Both the position numbers and the translations under genes were made by a program. 64,000 bases of DNA from assembly GCA_048013815.1 (NCBI GenBank), contig CM106585.1, positions 21,700,001 to 21,764,000 of the forward strand, written 5' to 3'. Positions 20,369-32,770 of this stretch are shown piece by piece (within the stretch, counting starts at the first letter, position 1; the number at the start of each line of letters is the position of its first letter). The notes under the pieces are model-generated. The model did no database searches and was not told the DNA's origin. It was given only the letters and a program-made list of their open reading frames with translations. Source of the stretch: Setoptus koraiensis (lineage: Eukaryota; Arthropoda).

Positions 20369-23300
20369 TTACTGCCTCATTAAGCGCGACATTCGCCCAT
20401 TTAACCAAATTCTCATCTGTTGATTGTTAGCCAAAACGATAAGAGATCCCGCAACGGCACTAACTAGAAATGTTGCAATGCACAACGTTGCCATCTTGCC
20501 CACTGTAACATCGCCAGAAGTATTAACGGGCACTTCGTCTCCTATGAGCTGCTCGGCGCCCTCTGGTCCCCTATAAATATACTCTTTTAGGCCTGAGTGT
20601 CAGTTACAGAATTTATATAAATCAAGACAAAATAAGCAGAATTGATTTAACATAATTGTGCATTAATATAATTGAGTTGTAATCAAGACCGAGAAATGTA
20701 TCTATCTGTATAATCTATCTACACATTCAACATTACGACGATATTATTACATAAGAAAGTGTATTTGAATAACTGAATTAAAGCCCCTGGGCCACTAACG
20801 ATATTTAACGACGATCAACTGGTCGTTTTGTTCCCTTTTGACTTGTTCAAAGTACTTACTTGGTCTCAAGAAATATAAATGGCAATTGTCCGACGAGGCG
20901 AGCTTGTGTTTTGATTGAAACTTGGCGCTGCTCATCAGACACGATTGCATTGGACGTCGGCTTGCAGTGAAACAGAATCTAAATGATCGGCATTCGGGTT
21001 CCTCGAAGCATCTTTTTGAGCACTCGTCGACATTCATACCCTGAACGTAATTTACCTGCTCGACGTCGCCACCATAAGCACGATTCTCGTAAAGATCAAA
21101 ATCGATTAGATAAGAACGTAAATAACGATCACAGGTGAGCTGATCATTCGCTATTGATTCGGGCAATTGCATGACAGTATCGATTGTGGCAACTGACGAC
21201 GCTGTTGAACTTGTTGCTTCTTGTTCACTTGGCAGCATTGTTGTTGATGTTGTTGTGATTTGAGCGCTTGTCTCATTTAATCTGCTGCTGGCATCAACAA
21301 CATCCTGTCGCGACCCAATAATAAAGCACATCTTTTTCGAAGTCACAGGTGACTCGGGTGGCTTCAGATAACCGTTATATTTGGTGCTTTGGTCAGGTTT
21401 TTGGTAACAGTAATCAAATGAGCGACAAATGCTCAATTTTCTGTCTGTAGGTTGCTGCTGATTTGCCGTTCTCGATGACCAATGCATTATGCAATCAGAG
21501 GCACAATCCGATGGGCCATTTGCTACTTCGAAGCCAGTTAACGATTTTTGTGACATCTCAAAATTCATCATGCGAACATAATGCTCTCGCAGTGTATAAG
21601 TTGACGTCCTGATAAACTTATTTAGATAGTCCCTTTTCATTATGACGCAATTTGCATCTTTTATAGTTTGTTCGTTTTGAGCATCATTATCATTGTTTTG
21701 TGTCTTGTCATCGAATTTATTGTTCAGTTTGCTGCTTGTCGGTGACTGATTTATTTGTCCTTTCAGCGACACAATACACTGCCTGGTCAAAAAACAATAG
21801 CTGAACGAATCGCATTTTGGGCCCACGTCCACACAATATAATGAGCATTCATCATAGCTGACACTGGTTGACACTTGCTTAAATCCAAGCTCGCCCAAAT
21901 TCCAATATTTTCTGCCCCTGACAGTGAGCTGAAATGCAACACTTTGTGCCTCTTTCACCAGCGAACCCATTTCGTCGGACCATTCCGGTGCCAGTTGATC
22001 GTCTGAGTTGGCGCCCATTATGTCATCGAGCGGGTCATTTTCAATTTCGAATTTGGTTGGAATAAATTCCATGTAGACGACGCTCTTCAATTTTGTCAAC
22101 TCTATGGGCATGGCAAACGAGGTCAATGGCAAACTGTGTGTGTTTTGTCTGAAATAACTATTGATTGTCTTGCTCATTGTGTTGACATATTTAAAGTCCT
22201 TGTAAGAGTTGGCCTCTGTTTTGCCGTCGGTGGTATCATCGAATTCCGATTGGGCCTGCTGCAACAAATGCAATATTAATTTCTCATCGTAAACATCATG
22301 CTGCAAGGTGGATAAAAAATATTGCAACGACGCAGTCTTGTGTTTGCTCCACAATTTCTCTCTTTCCTCATCCAGCATAAACAACGTACAATCGTCGTTA
22401 TCCTCTATAGAGACATTATCCATTTGTTTGCCCGTGGGCTGTTGTTGTTGGTTGTGCACCAAATAACAAGAGTGATCGGTGTTACAAAAACTAAACAGTC
22501 TACATTTGGTCATTTTGCACAATTGAACGCAATGATCCATATCGCGCGCCACTTGTCTACTTTCAAACTGGTAATACGTCGCCTGATCCCTGTCGAATCG
22601 CAGCACTTTGTTGTCCATCCTCTGAAATTGAACCAAATACGAGGGTCCGTCCAGTATCAACGCTCTAACAATTAACTCTAGTTGCAGCGAGTCAATTGTC
22701 ACCTCTACCTTGGCCATTTGCAGTGGGCCCAATTTGGCCAATTGGTGACTGCGCACAAATTTTGTAAAACTTTCACGAATATCCGCCTGTCGGTCGCTGA
22801 TAAGATTGGCCAATCTGGCAGTCAGTGGATAAGTTAAACGGATCCAGGCAAAATTGTGATGCTCTTGGGTGAAACAGGGTGTCACATCGAACAACTGACG
22901 CTTCACGTCCTCCGATTTCAGCTTGCTGTAATCCAATTGGAACACGATTTTTGTCAAAAGTTTGCTCCTGTCCTTGTTGTAGACAAACATTGATACCTGC
23001 TCTATTCCGTACATCATGTCATCTTGATCTTTTTCACTATTTTTAACGCTATCCTCGCGCTTCTTGAAGAACGAGTATTTACCTGATACATCTACGTTGT
23101 ATTGGCGCACAATTGACACTTGATAATCCAATGAATTCATTTCTTTCTGTTGTTTCTGTTGCCAGCCATCGTTGATGAAGGTGACTTTCGTAGGCAAATA
23201 GTGCAGCGTCTTTTCCACATAATAAACAAGTTGCATTCTCTTTTTGTCTTTGTTCGCCCGATGAGTGGTCACTGTCAAGTGATAGTCATCCTTGGACACA

Positions 23301-24580
23301 AACAGTAGATGCAACAAATTTTCATCCAACTCCAATGTGACATAATTCTTGAATTCTAACACAACGGAATTGTCGTCCAACTCGGAAAAGCTCTCTTGTT
23401 TGCACACATCACTTGTATAGTCAATGGTATATTTGACACCGGAAGCTCGATCCCAAATTATTCTCGTTTGACTCTCTTTATGTATATCAAAACCACTTAT
23501 GCGCATCATTTGCAATTGTTGACCGCCCATCTTCATCACCTCAGGCGATTGGTCTTGCTTGCTTGCAGCCGGCACCGGGGCACCAGCTCGTGCTAGTTGC
23601 AAAGACAGCGTCGACGATGTTGTAATATCCACTCTCTGCAGAGATTTGGAAAGATTTCCTGTCTGGGGCACACTGGCGCTCACCTCAATATCCAGAACGA
23701 AATTTCCCTTCAATTTGTTGTCTTTATTCACATCATGCTGAATGTCACTTATCTGCCACACAGCCTGTTTTCTTTGACATCCGAAGCCCAGCGGTAAATT
23801 GAACACTCTAAAATCAAACAATTGAGACACCTCGAGCACATTTATTGTGATGGAATTGCCTTTCGGCAATTGTTTCGACTCCAAAATAATTGAGCGCAAT
23901 TGCAACTCGCTGCTGTAGTTTGGATTGTCATCTACCTCGAAATAAAACATCACCTTATAATCGGTGACAATATCGTCAAAAGTCCAACGCATGCTCCTCT
24001 TAAATCCCTGCTCTCTAACGTCTTCGACATAAGTCATTTGTCGGACACTCTGGACACCTCTTGCTTTTTCCCACAAGGCCGATACACCGAACCATCTCAT
24101 GCGCAGCGGCAACTCTGTCGCTCGAGAAATCATCGATTGTTCGTGCCATAATTGCGGATAAAAATTGGCTGCTCTCAAATTGTTCCATTCGCATTCGTAG
24201 GGGCGATATTTGTAGATCCGTTGATCGTTCTCAGCTTCGATGTAATAACTTGTTTTGCCTTTTAACATGGAACTAATTGTAAAATGCTGTTCACCACTTT
24301 CCAAGCTAACAAACTCATTGAGAAACACTCTCTCGCTTGTTTTGTGATGCTCAGTATCATCCTGATCGAGTGTGTCTAAATAAGACGATGAAAATATTAT
24401 CTCAGACATTACATGTGCTTGTTTCATGAAACCTGCTATATCGTCAAATGAGGGCATCGGTATATCTTTTGGGGGCTCAACCTGAGCTCCATTGATTCCA
24501 TTGTCTCCCGAATATATTAACAATATTAGCCAAACATTTGAGATAATTAGACAATTGACAATGTATCCCGAAGCGGTCAT
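20369..24580 (-). CDS. large membrane glycoprotein with PAN/apple-like modules
   Basis: Single-pass surface protein of unknown role. Exon 1 runs 24580-20860 and exon 2 20592-20369 (GT-AG intron of 267 bp, phase 1), giving 1314 residues. The start at 24580 puts a clean signal peptide first; the frame is open for 29 more codons upstream. Residues of about 50-650 form repeated beta-rich segments (for example TSYYIEAENDQRIYKYRPYECEW, the ELPLRMRWFG region) that remind me of the LolA-like lipid-binding fold of some uncharacterised arthropod proteins; this is a weak match from memory. Four cysteine modules follow at about 670-730, 895-940, 1010-1060 and 1160-1220, with the spacing C-x3-C-x(4-8)-C-x(2-5)-FxFC typical of PAN/apple domains. 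The downstream exon supplies a transmembrane helix (about 1272-1294) and a short basic tail. PAN domains usually bind protein or carbohydrate. Confidence 0.8.
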
Positions 24581-25418
24581 TTTAAGATGATTAATAGTGA
24601 ATAACTCACTTCTTTCTCTTATTTGCAGTGACACAGATAGATAAAATGTGACAACAATGTTTATCATGACCGATTTTTTTTTCTATTGAAACATTTCGGA
24701 CAACGTTGCTTTTGATTCCTATCAATGATGTCAATGCACTTTGCAGGAGACCTCGATTTCGCTCAACATGTTGGTCTCGATTAATGAAAGCCTTCGTTAC
24801 TTGACTAACATTCTCGCTATCGAGCTGACAATATTTATGGAATCTCATCTGAGCTCTCAAATACATCCAGCAAGTGCTCATAAAAACACCGTCAATCTAG
24901 TCAAACAATGATTAGGCGACAACAACCAATAAGTAGATGATAGATTACGTTGCTTCATTCTATTTCTAAATAAATCTTATTAGTAAAAATGTTAACTAGC
25001 AGTCAGGTTAAGCTTATTGTCACACCACCAATGTGGTCAGTTGGTAAAATGACCTTCGAAATGTGTTTGTTGGCGACAAGCTGTCCAGATTACTCATCTC
25101 TTATATTATTAAATTAATTTTTAGCATTATTTCAGGAACCATAATTATGATACAATGACGACGATGATGAGAAAATGATGAGAAACCATTTAATTCAATA
25201 CGATTTTTTGTATCTGAATGAAACCAATAATAGAGGTAGATAGAGTTGATACCTGTTGACAGTACAACAAAAGGATATTGTATACAAGCTAGCAACCGAT
25301 CGAGAGAAAATACTTTGTCTTGAATTGATTGTTATTATTTTCAAGAATGTCAACTTCAACTACTGTTTATAGGCGAATATAATCCTTGTTTCATTTTACT
25401 TGTGCATTTATCTGATGA
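24581..25418. other. intergenic region between two minus-strand genes
   Basis: The sequence is AT-rich. It contains the upstream in-frame extension of the large membrane-protein gene (to 24667) and otherwise nothing recognisable; no repeats stand out. Confidence 0.5.
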
Positions 25419-25930
25419 TTATGCCCAGACGGCGCTTATTTCTACCGGTGGCCTATGGAATCGAGTAACAAGCTCGGGCAGGTCATCAAAATCACGTGGT
25501 CTGTGTAAGTTACTATTATTTTCGGGCGTCATGAGTTTTTCGGAATTCGGTTTGTCCGGGTTCCAATGTTGATTTCCAGTGATCATTGTGGTATCCTTGG
25601 TCAGAGCGAAGCTATCACGGATACGGCCACTTTCCAATGCCAATTTGAATTGAAAAATTTCCTCAAATATATGATCCTTAATCATTGAATCATCGTAACT
25701 ATAGCAATCTATTTGCGCCAATAAACTAATCACAGCGGTCAATAAAGCGACTGTAACAATAGCAGTCAAGTATTGTCATATTATTGATTAGTATGGTTGA
25801 TTCAAATATCAGAACATAGAAAAAATCTTTTGTTAGAATGCATGCCAATTTATGAGTTTCAAGATGGAAATCTATCGCGAATATTATATCTTTACTTACA
25901 GCAAAAGCTTTTATCAAGCCTATTAAACAT
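25419..25930 (-). CDS. small secreted protein of unknown function
   Basis: Two exons, 25930-25900 and 25750-25419, join across a 149-bp GT-AG intron in phase 1 and code 120 residues. Splicing creates a strong signal peptide (MFNRLDKSFCFALLTAVISL), whereas the unspliced frame at 25769 starts inside intron sequence; this supports the two-exon model. The mature part has a helical acidic segment (DHIFEEIFQFKLALESG), a Pro/Asn-rich middle and a C-terminal block ending HRPPVEISAVWA. After the signal peptide only one Cys remains. I do not recognise a family. It could be a neuropeptide-like precursor or a cuticle/salivary secreted protein; sequence alone does not say. Confidence 0.6.
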
Positions 25931-26077
25931 GGTGCCAAAGTTGTGTGATACCAACGCCGGACGATAAACCAGACCCCTGATGCAATTATACGAATATCAA
26001 CAGCTCCGGCTCATTCATTTATTGTAATAATAAATGAAGAATACTAATTAAATAGAATCCACAATCAAAAACACATT

Positions 26078-26362
26078 TTATTCCATTCCCGTGTAATTAA
26101 TAATGATAACATTTTTATCAATATCATATTTCAGATTGCTATTTGCACACAAGATGCAAACAAGCTTATAAGAAAATTTTATTAGAAGATAAATCTTGGG
26201 CTTCAAATTTGCTGCTGTGAGTAATTCAATCGTTGCCAGTTGCCTTTGATGAGAGTATGTCGAAGAACATTGCCTAGTTTTCTCGTTCAAAGTTGAGAAG
26301 GAAACACCACTTTTCATAGCTTTATCTGTCGAACTCGATAAACGAGCCAGTTGATGTATCAA
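26078..26362 (-). CDS. uncertain short reading frame
   Basis: A 94-codon open frame whose first two thirds have protein-like composition (Ser/Thr/Gln-rich with a stretch resembling a basic helix, QRQLATIELLTAANLKPK) and whose end turns into AT-driven I/N/Y. No family is recognised and no good splice partner is seen. It may be an exon, a relic or chance; I list it because its composition differs from surrounding noise. Confidence 0.2.
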   Translation of the reverse strand: MIHQLARLSSSTDKAMKSGVSFSTLNEKTRQCSSTYSHQRQLATIELLTAANLKPKIYLLIKFSYKLVCILCANSNLKYDIDKNVIIINYTGME

Positions 26363-26630
26363 AGAAACACACTACAACTGTATAACAACACTTCCTGATA
26401 ATGTGATAGAGAATCAGCAACGGATATGGACACTACAGTTGATCAATATAGTGACAATCTCAATCCGAAATTGATCGATCTAAGTTACATGTTGAATTTT
26501 ATATTGATAGACGATTAAATACAATCATGATGTCGAGCTACATCGATGATAAGACCATGGACAGTTGAGCTCTGGGTGTGTTTGGGGATAATAGGAACTA
26601 ATTAAGTTCTACAACGATGTTCGCATGAAA

Positions 26631-26888
26631 ATGTTTCAGCTTAGCTTCACTCGTAATCTTGATATGGGTGAGCCACCAATCAAACATGTTAGGCGAGCGA
26701 TATAAGAGGTTCCCGAGGACGCAAACCTTCAGATTAATTCAAGCAATTTGCTTTGCCTTCTCCAGCAGGACAGCATGGCGATCATATTGGAAGGCGAATT
26801 CTCATATAGTTGTTTTTTGTCTCTAGCCTCGGACATTTTGCCTGAGTTCCAAGCTAGAGTTTGTGAAAGACGTTGGATTGACCCCTAG
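26631..26888 (+). pseudogene. possible gene relic, unknown family
   Basis: An 86-codon frame starting MFQLSFTRNLDMGEPP and ending ARVCERRWIDP has protein-like composition throughout and one internal TAA near 26703. No family is recognised. It could be a decayed exon of a host gene or a chance frame. Confidence 0.25.
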
Positions 26889-27046
26889 ATAGTTGTAAAT
26901 ATGATGAAATGAAGAAAAACGGTGTGTCTTGCTCGTCTACTTGCTCCAAACATTATATAAACGGATGAGGTTTGTGAAGGCGAGCATGATGATGCATACA
27001 GCCGATAATATGAAACATCTTGATAGGAAAACTTAAACGAGAACAT

Positions 27047-27925
27047 CTATTTATTGGTAACTCTTTCGCCGAATATCATTGTTCCCACTCGGATGTTGGT
27101 ACTGCCAAGCTCGACCTAGATAGAGGTAGTTTTAGATGAGATTATTAGTGGCAATATGAGTTATGGCGATGAGAGGTCTCTGAATAGTCTGATGTATTTG
27201 CATATTGTACTTACCGCCTCTTCATAGGCGTCAGACATTCCCATACTGAGTTCCAAATATTGCGGCTCTATTTCAAGATGCTTACAGAGTGTCTCTCGAC
27301 ATTCGAATAATGTCACAAAGTCCTTGTTAGGTCCATCGTCGGGCCAGCCGCCAAACTTTCCAATTGTCATTAGACCGCTCAATTCTAAGGCCTGACATTC
27401 GTTGGTGATAAACTCGCCCAATGATATAACCTCGTCAGGGGAAATTCCTGATTTTGCCTCCTCGCCGGAGGTGTTCACTTGAATCATTACCTTGAGTCTT
27501 TTTTTATCTGGTTCCCTGTCAGTGTCACCACTAGTGTTGCTATTTGGTTCTTGTTGTTTCTCATAGGCCTGATTGACAAGTTGAGCGAGAGCCTTAGAGT
27601 CGACTGTTTCTAATATATACAGGTTGGGCACTTTTAATAATTTGTTGACTTTATTCTTTTGCAGATGCCCTATGAAGTGCCATCTAATATCCTGGCATTT
27701 CTTCTCATAATCTATGGCAGTTGCTTTGTCAAATAGTTCATTGATGTAATTCTCTCCAAAGTGTCTCTGTCCATATTCATAGGCCTCAAGTATTTTTGTT
27801 AGGGGCTGATATTTGGACACGGCCACCAATCTGGGCTTATGTGGGCTCTTGAGGGCAACCATGGGCGCTCTCCTTTGCACGGCCTGATAGATGCGTTCAT
27901 TGATGAGCTCGAGGGATTTTTTCAT
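27047..27925 (-). CDS. PLPBP: pyridoxal phosphate homeostasis protein (PROSC/YggS)
   Basis: Non-enzymatic PLP-binding TIM-barrel protein that buffers vitamin B6 cofactor in cytosol and mitochondria. Exon 1 (27925-27215) and exon 2 (27115-27047) join in phase 0 across a 99-bp intron, giving 259 residues, close to the human length of 275. Family marks are AVSKYQP with the PLP-binding Lys38, HFGENYINEL, WHFIGHLQKNK, VMIQVNTSGEEAKSGI, LSGLMTIG and LSMGMSDAYEEA at the exon end. The second exon restores the expected barrel closure, V-E-L-G-S-T-N-I-R-V-G-T with the phosphate-binding loop, then IFGER. An extra Asn/Asp/Glu-rich loop (about 125-141, QQEPNSNTSGDTDREPD) sits before the VMIQVNTSG strand. 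Without the splice the frame would lose the phosphate site, so the intron is well supported. Confidence 0.95.
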
Positions 27926-28829
27926 CTTGAGTAGCAGTGTGTGTATTCGGCTTACAGATTGAATTTCATGATACTGTTAGGATGAATCAAATGGATAATT
28001 CAATTCTGGCCGGATTACAAAATGGCTGGTTCGCTTGGCTGTAAAATATAAAGTGTAGAGAAGAAAGAAAAAACAAAAACAAAAGAAAAACAAACAGCTC
28101 TAAATCTGACAGGAGTCAGCTGTTCGCTCGTTTTGCCATATGAAATATTGGCGGCGCTCGAATCGCTCTGACAATCAATCAGGCCTCATCGCCTGTCACT
28201 TGTGTATCAGTTTGAATTCATCTAGAATTGACAGGGGCAATAATGCAATAGTTTGTACGTCAATTGCCTTTAGAGTGTGGACAATTTGTTGCTCATTATA
28301 GCGGTCAGAATGGTCGTTTGAGATTGACATTTGGCCCAGCTAGCCAGCGGCAAATGTCAAGTGAATCAATAATAACAAGTTTGACACACAGTTATTGTTT
28401 GTATAGAGTGCAATTGTATTTATTCAAATCAACTGACCAGCTGGCATCATCAGCTTTGTTGTAGCTTGCTGGTTGTGGTCATCTTACAAGTGGTCGGCCC
28501 ATTGATGAGCAACAAACGTATGGGTGACACAGGGTAGAAGTGGAGGCAAATTATTCTAATTATTTATATTATGCATTCAATTGTGTGTTTGTGTGTGAAT
28601 ATGAACAGGATGATCTGACAGCAGCAGCAGTTTGGTTGAACTGGGTGCTAGTGTTGCGATGCAAATGTCAGCTCGCTATCTGCCATAGGTGACCTTGTGT
28701 GCGATACCCGTTGCCATTGGACAGTTGAAAGTTGACAGTTGCCAGTTGACAGTTGACAGCACAAATGACAAATGACACAAGATGATACGACACACGCACA
28801 GCAGTAGTGACGTAATAGGTCATAGGTAA
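27926..28829. other. intergenic region upstream of PLPBP
   Basis: This lies between the PLPBP start and the SLC41 3' end, both on the minus strand, and should hold the PLPBP promoter and the SLC41 3'UTR. A short tandem of (A)GTTGAC-AGTT units lies at about 28720-28760. Nothing else is recognisable. Confidence 0.5.
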
Positions 28830-29812
28830 TCACTGTTTTGCGCTGTTTGGATCGTGCATCTTGGCTAAAAACCAGAAGCCTTGCGCAAGACAAATTGTGC
28901 CCAATAGATCGGCGCAAGCCATCAACAGTGTTATGCCATAGGTGTCAGGATCTAGATTTTTGCTCATAAGTAGTGTCATGAGTGGCTCACAAATGATCAA
29001 TAAAATACCAACTTGTACGAGACAAATTAGCACGTAAGTGACATAAAACGGGACAGTCAAATGGATGGCGTCGTGGAAATGGGCCAATTGTTGTTGTTGT
29101 TGCTGATGCTGCTGAATGTGATATATGACAACAAAATATATACTCTGCGCCAAAATCATCATAACGAGCAGCATTTTGGCCGCCTTGGCATTGGGACTGG
29201 GGCCCAGAAAGGACCAAAACACTGCGCGATATATTGCCTTGAAAAAGTTGACCAACTTGCGCCAACTATTTAAAAGTGACAGCAAGCTTAATAGTTTTTT
29301 CTTGCCACCGTCTGACCATGAGCTGTTATCACTGTTGTTGTCGTTGTTATCTTTTGCGAAATTGTTTTGCCTCGCCGACCACCATAATGATGAAGATCTA
29401 TCCAGACAAGCATGAGCGCCAGACAGGCCTCGGATAATCTTTGTCGCTTGACCCTCGTAACTGTGGCCGTGGTGGTTGTTGTTGGCGCTGACAACGTTTG
29501 CTTTTGCCGGCCCATCAACGGCAACAACATTTGAGCTGCTGCTGTCGTGCTGGTCGTGCTGGTGGTGGTGGTCGTCGTCGTCTCGAGCCGCTGGCACAAC
29601 AAAACTGCTGCTAATGCTGTTAAAAGGCGTCCTGTCGAGACCATGCCTCGCCGGGGGCCTCTCGCGGCCTCGTGCACTGTCCAAATGTTCATCGCCAGTT
29701 GTTCCTTGATGCATGTAAGGGTTCGTCTTGCCAAGATATTTCACTCTAATGGATCCTGTGCTGTGCAAATGTTTTGCGTTTAGACTAGACAATTTTCTGA
29801 TGTTGCTGGCGC

Positions 29813-29846
<34 letters not shown>

Positions 29847-32770
29847 GTCGTTGTTGTTGGCGCTGCTGCTGTTGTTGCAATTTGAGGCCCCCGTTGACAC
29901 TGCATGGTTGGTTGTTTCATTCAATTGCAATTTGTTTAATGTCGAACACCACAGCCATGTGGAAACTCTGCTCGCTTGAACGGCAATCAGATTTGCTCCG
30001 AATCCGTTTACAACCGGATGATAAAGTGATATTCGCGTATACAAATGATAGACCTGCGAAAATATGTAGCCTATTGCCGTTACGTGTGCGTGTCGCATGC
30101 ACCAAAAAGGCACGGGGTAGAATAGAATGAGACATGGGTATAAAAATAAACAAGATAATGGACGGATAATCTTGTTAGACGAGACGATCTTGTTATTATT
30201 GCGTCATATCTGCCGAGGCAGCCTGCTGTTGCCGATATTTGGCTGGGTGTGTGTGAGTGTATGTGGGGAGGGGGCTGTTGAAATTGGTTGACGAGACGAG
30301 ATGATACAAGCGCCGTTGATGCGGCCGGCCCCCGTTCAAATGTCGTAACGCCATTACCAGCCAATTGATATTCATGATATTCATATTATCGCTTGCATTG
30401 GCTGCTCTAATGATGCCGCCCCGCGCTATTTATGCATTCATGATACTGAGCCACTGAGTATCGGCGCCAAGCCGGCCCATCTCACGCTCGCACGATCTTG
30501 CCATTTTGGCTCAAACCTCAAACTCTATCGACTGTCACCGTCCAAATGTATCATGGCTTTTTGCGTCGTCATTATTGCATAGTAGATTACACCGATAGCC
30601 AGATTGTACTTATACCCTGTAGAGTAGTTTGGGTAGTAGTTTAGGTAGGCCACTCACCTGATATAAGGGACACGAAAATGCCCAACGTGATGGGTATGAT
30701 AGAGGTGAGCGCTATGGCTCGGGTTTCGTCTAGACGGCAAGCGCACACAGTCACTAGTGGCCACATAATTAGCGAGCCGCAAATGATTATCGTCAACACT
30801 AATGAGCTGGCGCTGTTGTCGTAGGCGTAGTTTGCGTACTCGTAGTTGCTGTCATCCAATGTGAACAAAACAAATATATAATTTGACACACAAGCATAGA
30901 TATAAACGGCACTGACGTCGCCATACAGCGCGGATATAAGCGTTGACAAATTGTCAGGATTTACTCTGAGCAATTTGGCCGTTATAACTGCCAGAATCAT
31001 CAATACACTGGATATTGTCACGAGAAACAATGCGCTCACTTGTGCCGAAGCCAACAATATGAGCACATTATCCCCGTTCATGGGCGATATAAACAAAAAC
31101 TCTATTGTGAGAGCCAATAAGCCGCTTATGAAACTTAGCGATATTGCCTGAGACCAAGCGAGCAACAAATTGGCCATGTAGGCGCGCATCATTTGCATAT
31201 TATTGTCCAGCATTCCTAAATTGGCCAACGACGACTTACCAATCAGACCAATCAGTGGTCAGCGTCGCGTGCCAGCAAAAACAATCAGACAGACAGGTGA
31301 ACAGCGAGCAATGGTTAATTTATAATTAATATATGAGCGATTAATATATGAGCGATTAATATATGAGCGATTAATATATGAGTGGGAGTTAGTGAGCTGG
31401 TCAGACGAGACGAGAGGAGCAAATTGAATTAGAGTGATTAGAGCAAAGCAAACACAATTGCGTGGTTGTGGTCTTACCAAGCGTGAGGCCATTGTCATTT
31501 CGATGTTGCCCTTAAATCCGACAAACGAGCTCAACAGGATGACAAATGCGGGTATTCTCTGGAACACTGGCCAGGTAACTATTTGTTTCACAACAAAGCC
31601 GGCGCCCAAATTTCCGAAACCGGCCAATATAAAGGGCAGACAAACTTGCAACAAAATGATTAATTTTGTCTCATGTAGCGGATCATTTATTTTTTGCTCG
31701 TTGTTGTTGCTCGTGTCTTGCCGCTGTTGTTTGTTGTCGCCAATTGTGGCCGCAAATTGAAGCTTGCCAGCTGCCTGCTTATTGCTGCTGGTGCAAGCGA
31801 TATTATCAATCAGCAGCAACTTCCTGTTGCCAAACAGGGGCAATCTCAATTTCGGGTTAATGCTGCTGTTGACAGCAGCATTGTTTGCCGGCCGCTGATG
31901 ATGTTGTTGTTGTCGTTGTTTGTGGCGCTCATCTTGCTCAAACGAACCCGAACCCAAATCCATGTCCAATGGAGTGTAGTTGCCATAGAGATTTCTCGCC
32001 AGCAGCGAGGTCTCGCTCTTTGACATCAGCTGGCTCATTTGGCCACCGGCTCTCGTCACTTGCAACGTGTCCGATTCGAACGAGCTCAGATCCACGGAGG
32101 CCAGCGTCAGCGCTGAGCTCAATCTGCTCGAAGCGATCGCCTTTGAGGGATATCTCGCCAGCGGCTTCACGTGGCGAGCGCTATATTTCGCGTTATTTGT
32201 CTTGTGCAACTTGCCGCTATCACTGTTGTTGTTGTTGTTGCCGTTGCTGCCGTTGTTGTTGCCGTTGTTGTTGCTGCTGTTGTTGGCGTTGACGTTGGCG
32301 GCCGATAAGTACTCTGGCAACGTCAGTGTCGCGCCTCTCACCTTCTTATCCTGCTGTTCGTGCGCGGAATTGCGCCCATTATCTAGGCCGTAATCGTTTC
32401 CGTTGCAAGGCGAAAATTCAATGCCAAAACTATAGTCGCTCATAGCCGAGCTCATAGAGCACAGATCCTGGCTAAATCGTGGCGTTGCCGTGTCGCCAAA
32501 AATTAAGTTCTTTACACTTTGACGGTGATTGCCATCTTGACTCAGCTCGTGACTCTCGTTGATTGGCCTTAATGACAATAGTTTCACTTTGTTGTTGGTG
32601 GCCAAAATGGTGTGACTGCCCTTGTGAGCATAAATGGTTCTCCTCTTTTGCCCGAAAATATCCGAATCAGAACATGAGCTTTCGGTCCCATTACTAGTGC
32701 TGCTTCTATTATCTGGCAACGAATCAGATAAACTCGAACGAACACTGTTGCAAGAATTCGATTGACCCAT
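28830..32770 (-). CDS. SLC41A: SLC41-family Mg2+ transporter (MgtE-like)
   Basis: Divalent-cation (mainly Mg2+) transporter of the plasma or mitochondrial membrane. Three exons fit: 32770-31478, 31234-30658 and 30070-28830 (introns of 243 and 587 bp), coding about 1036 residues; human SLC41A1-A3 have roughly 500-570. Both MgtE-like halves are present. Half one starts at residue 371 (LPFILAGFGNLGAGFVV, GFKGNIEMTMASRL, ANLGMLD, then VNPDNLSTLISALYGDV). Half two starts near 640 (YHPVVNGFGANLIAVQASRVS) and ends with LDPDTYGITLLMACADLLGT, the second Asp-containing pore motif. The extra length is low complexity: a 370-residue Ser/Asn-rich N-terminus and about 250 residues of Asn/Asp/His/Ser tracts between TM segments of half two, coded by GTT/GTC runs. 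The acceptor of intron 2 is the least certain junction. Confidence 0.88.
31325..31384. repeat. 15-bp tandem repeat, four copies
   Basis: ATTAATATATGAGCG is repeated four times (31325-31339, 31340-31354, 31355-31369, 31370-31384); only the last copy differs, by one base. It lies in the first intron of the SLC41 gene, so the repeating SYINR peptide it encodes in antisense is not translated in the spliced model. Confidence 0.9.

Noticed and set aside
29288-29734. 148-codon minus-strand frame in SLC41
   Set aside because: It lies in another frame of the third SLC41 exon and is driven by the triplet repeats (Thr and Arg runs).
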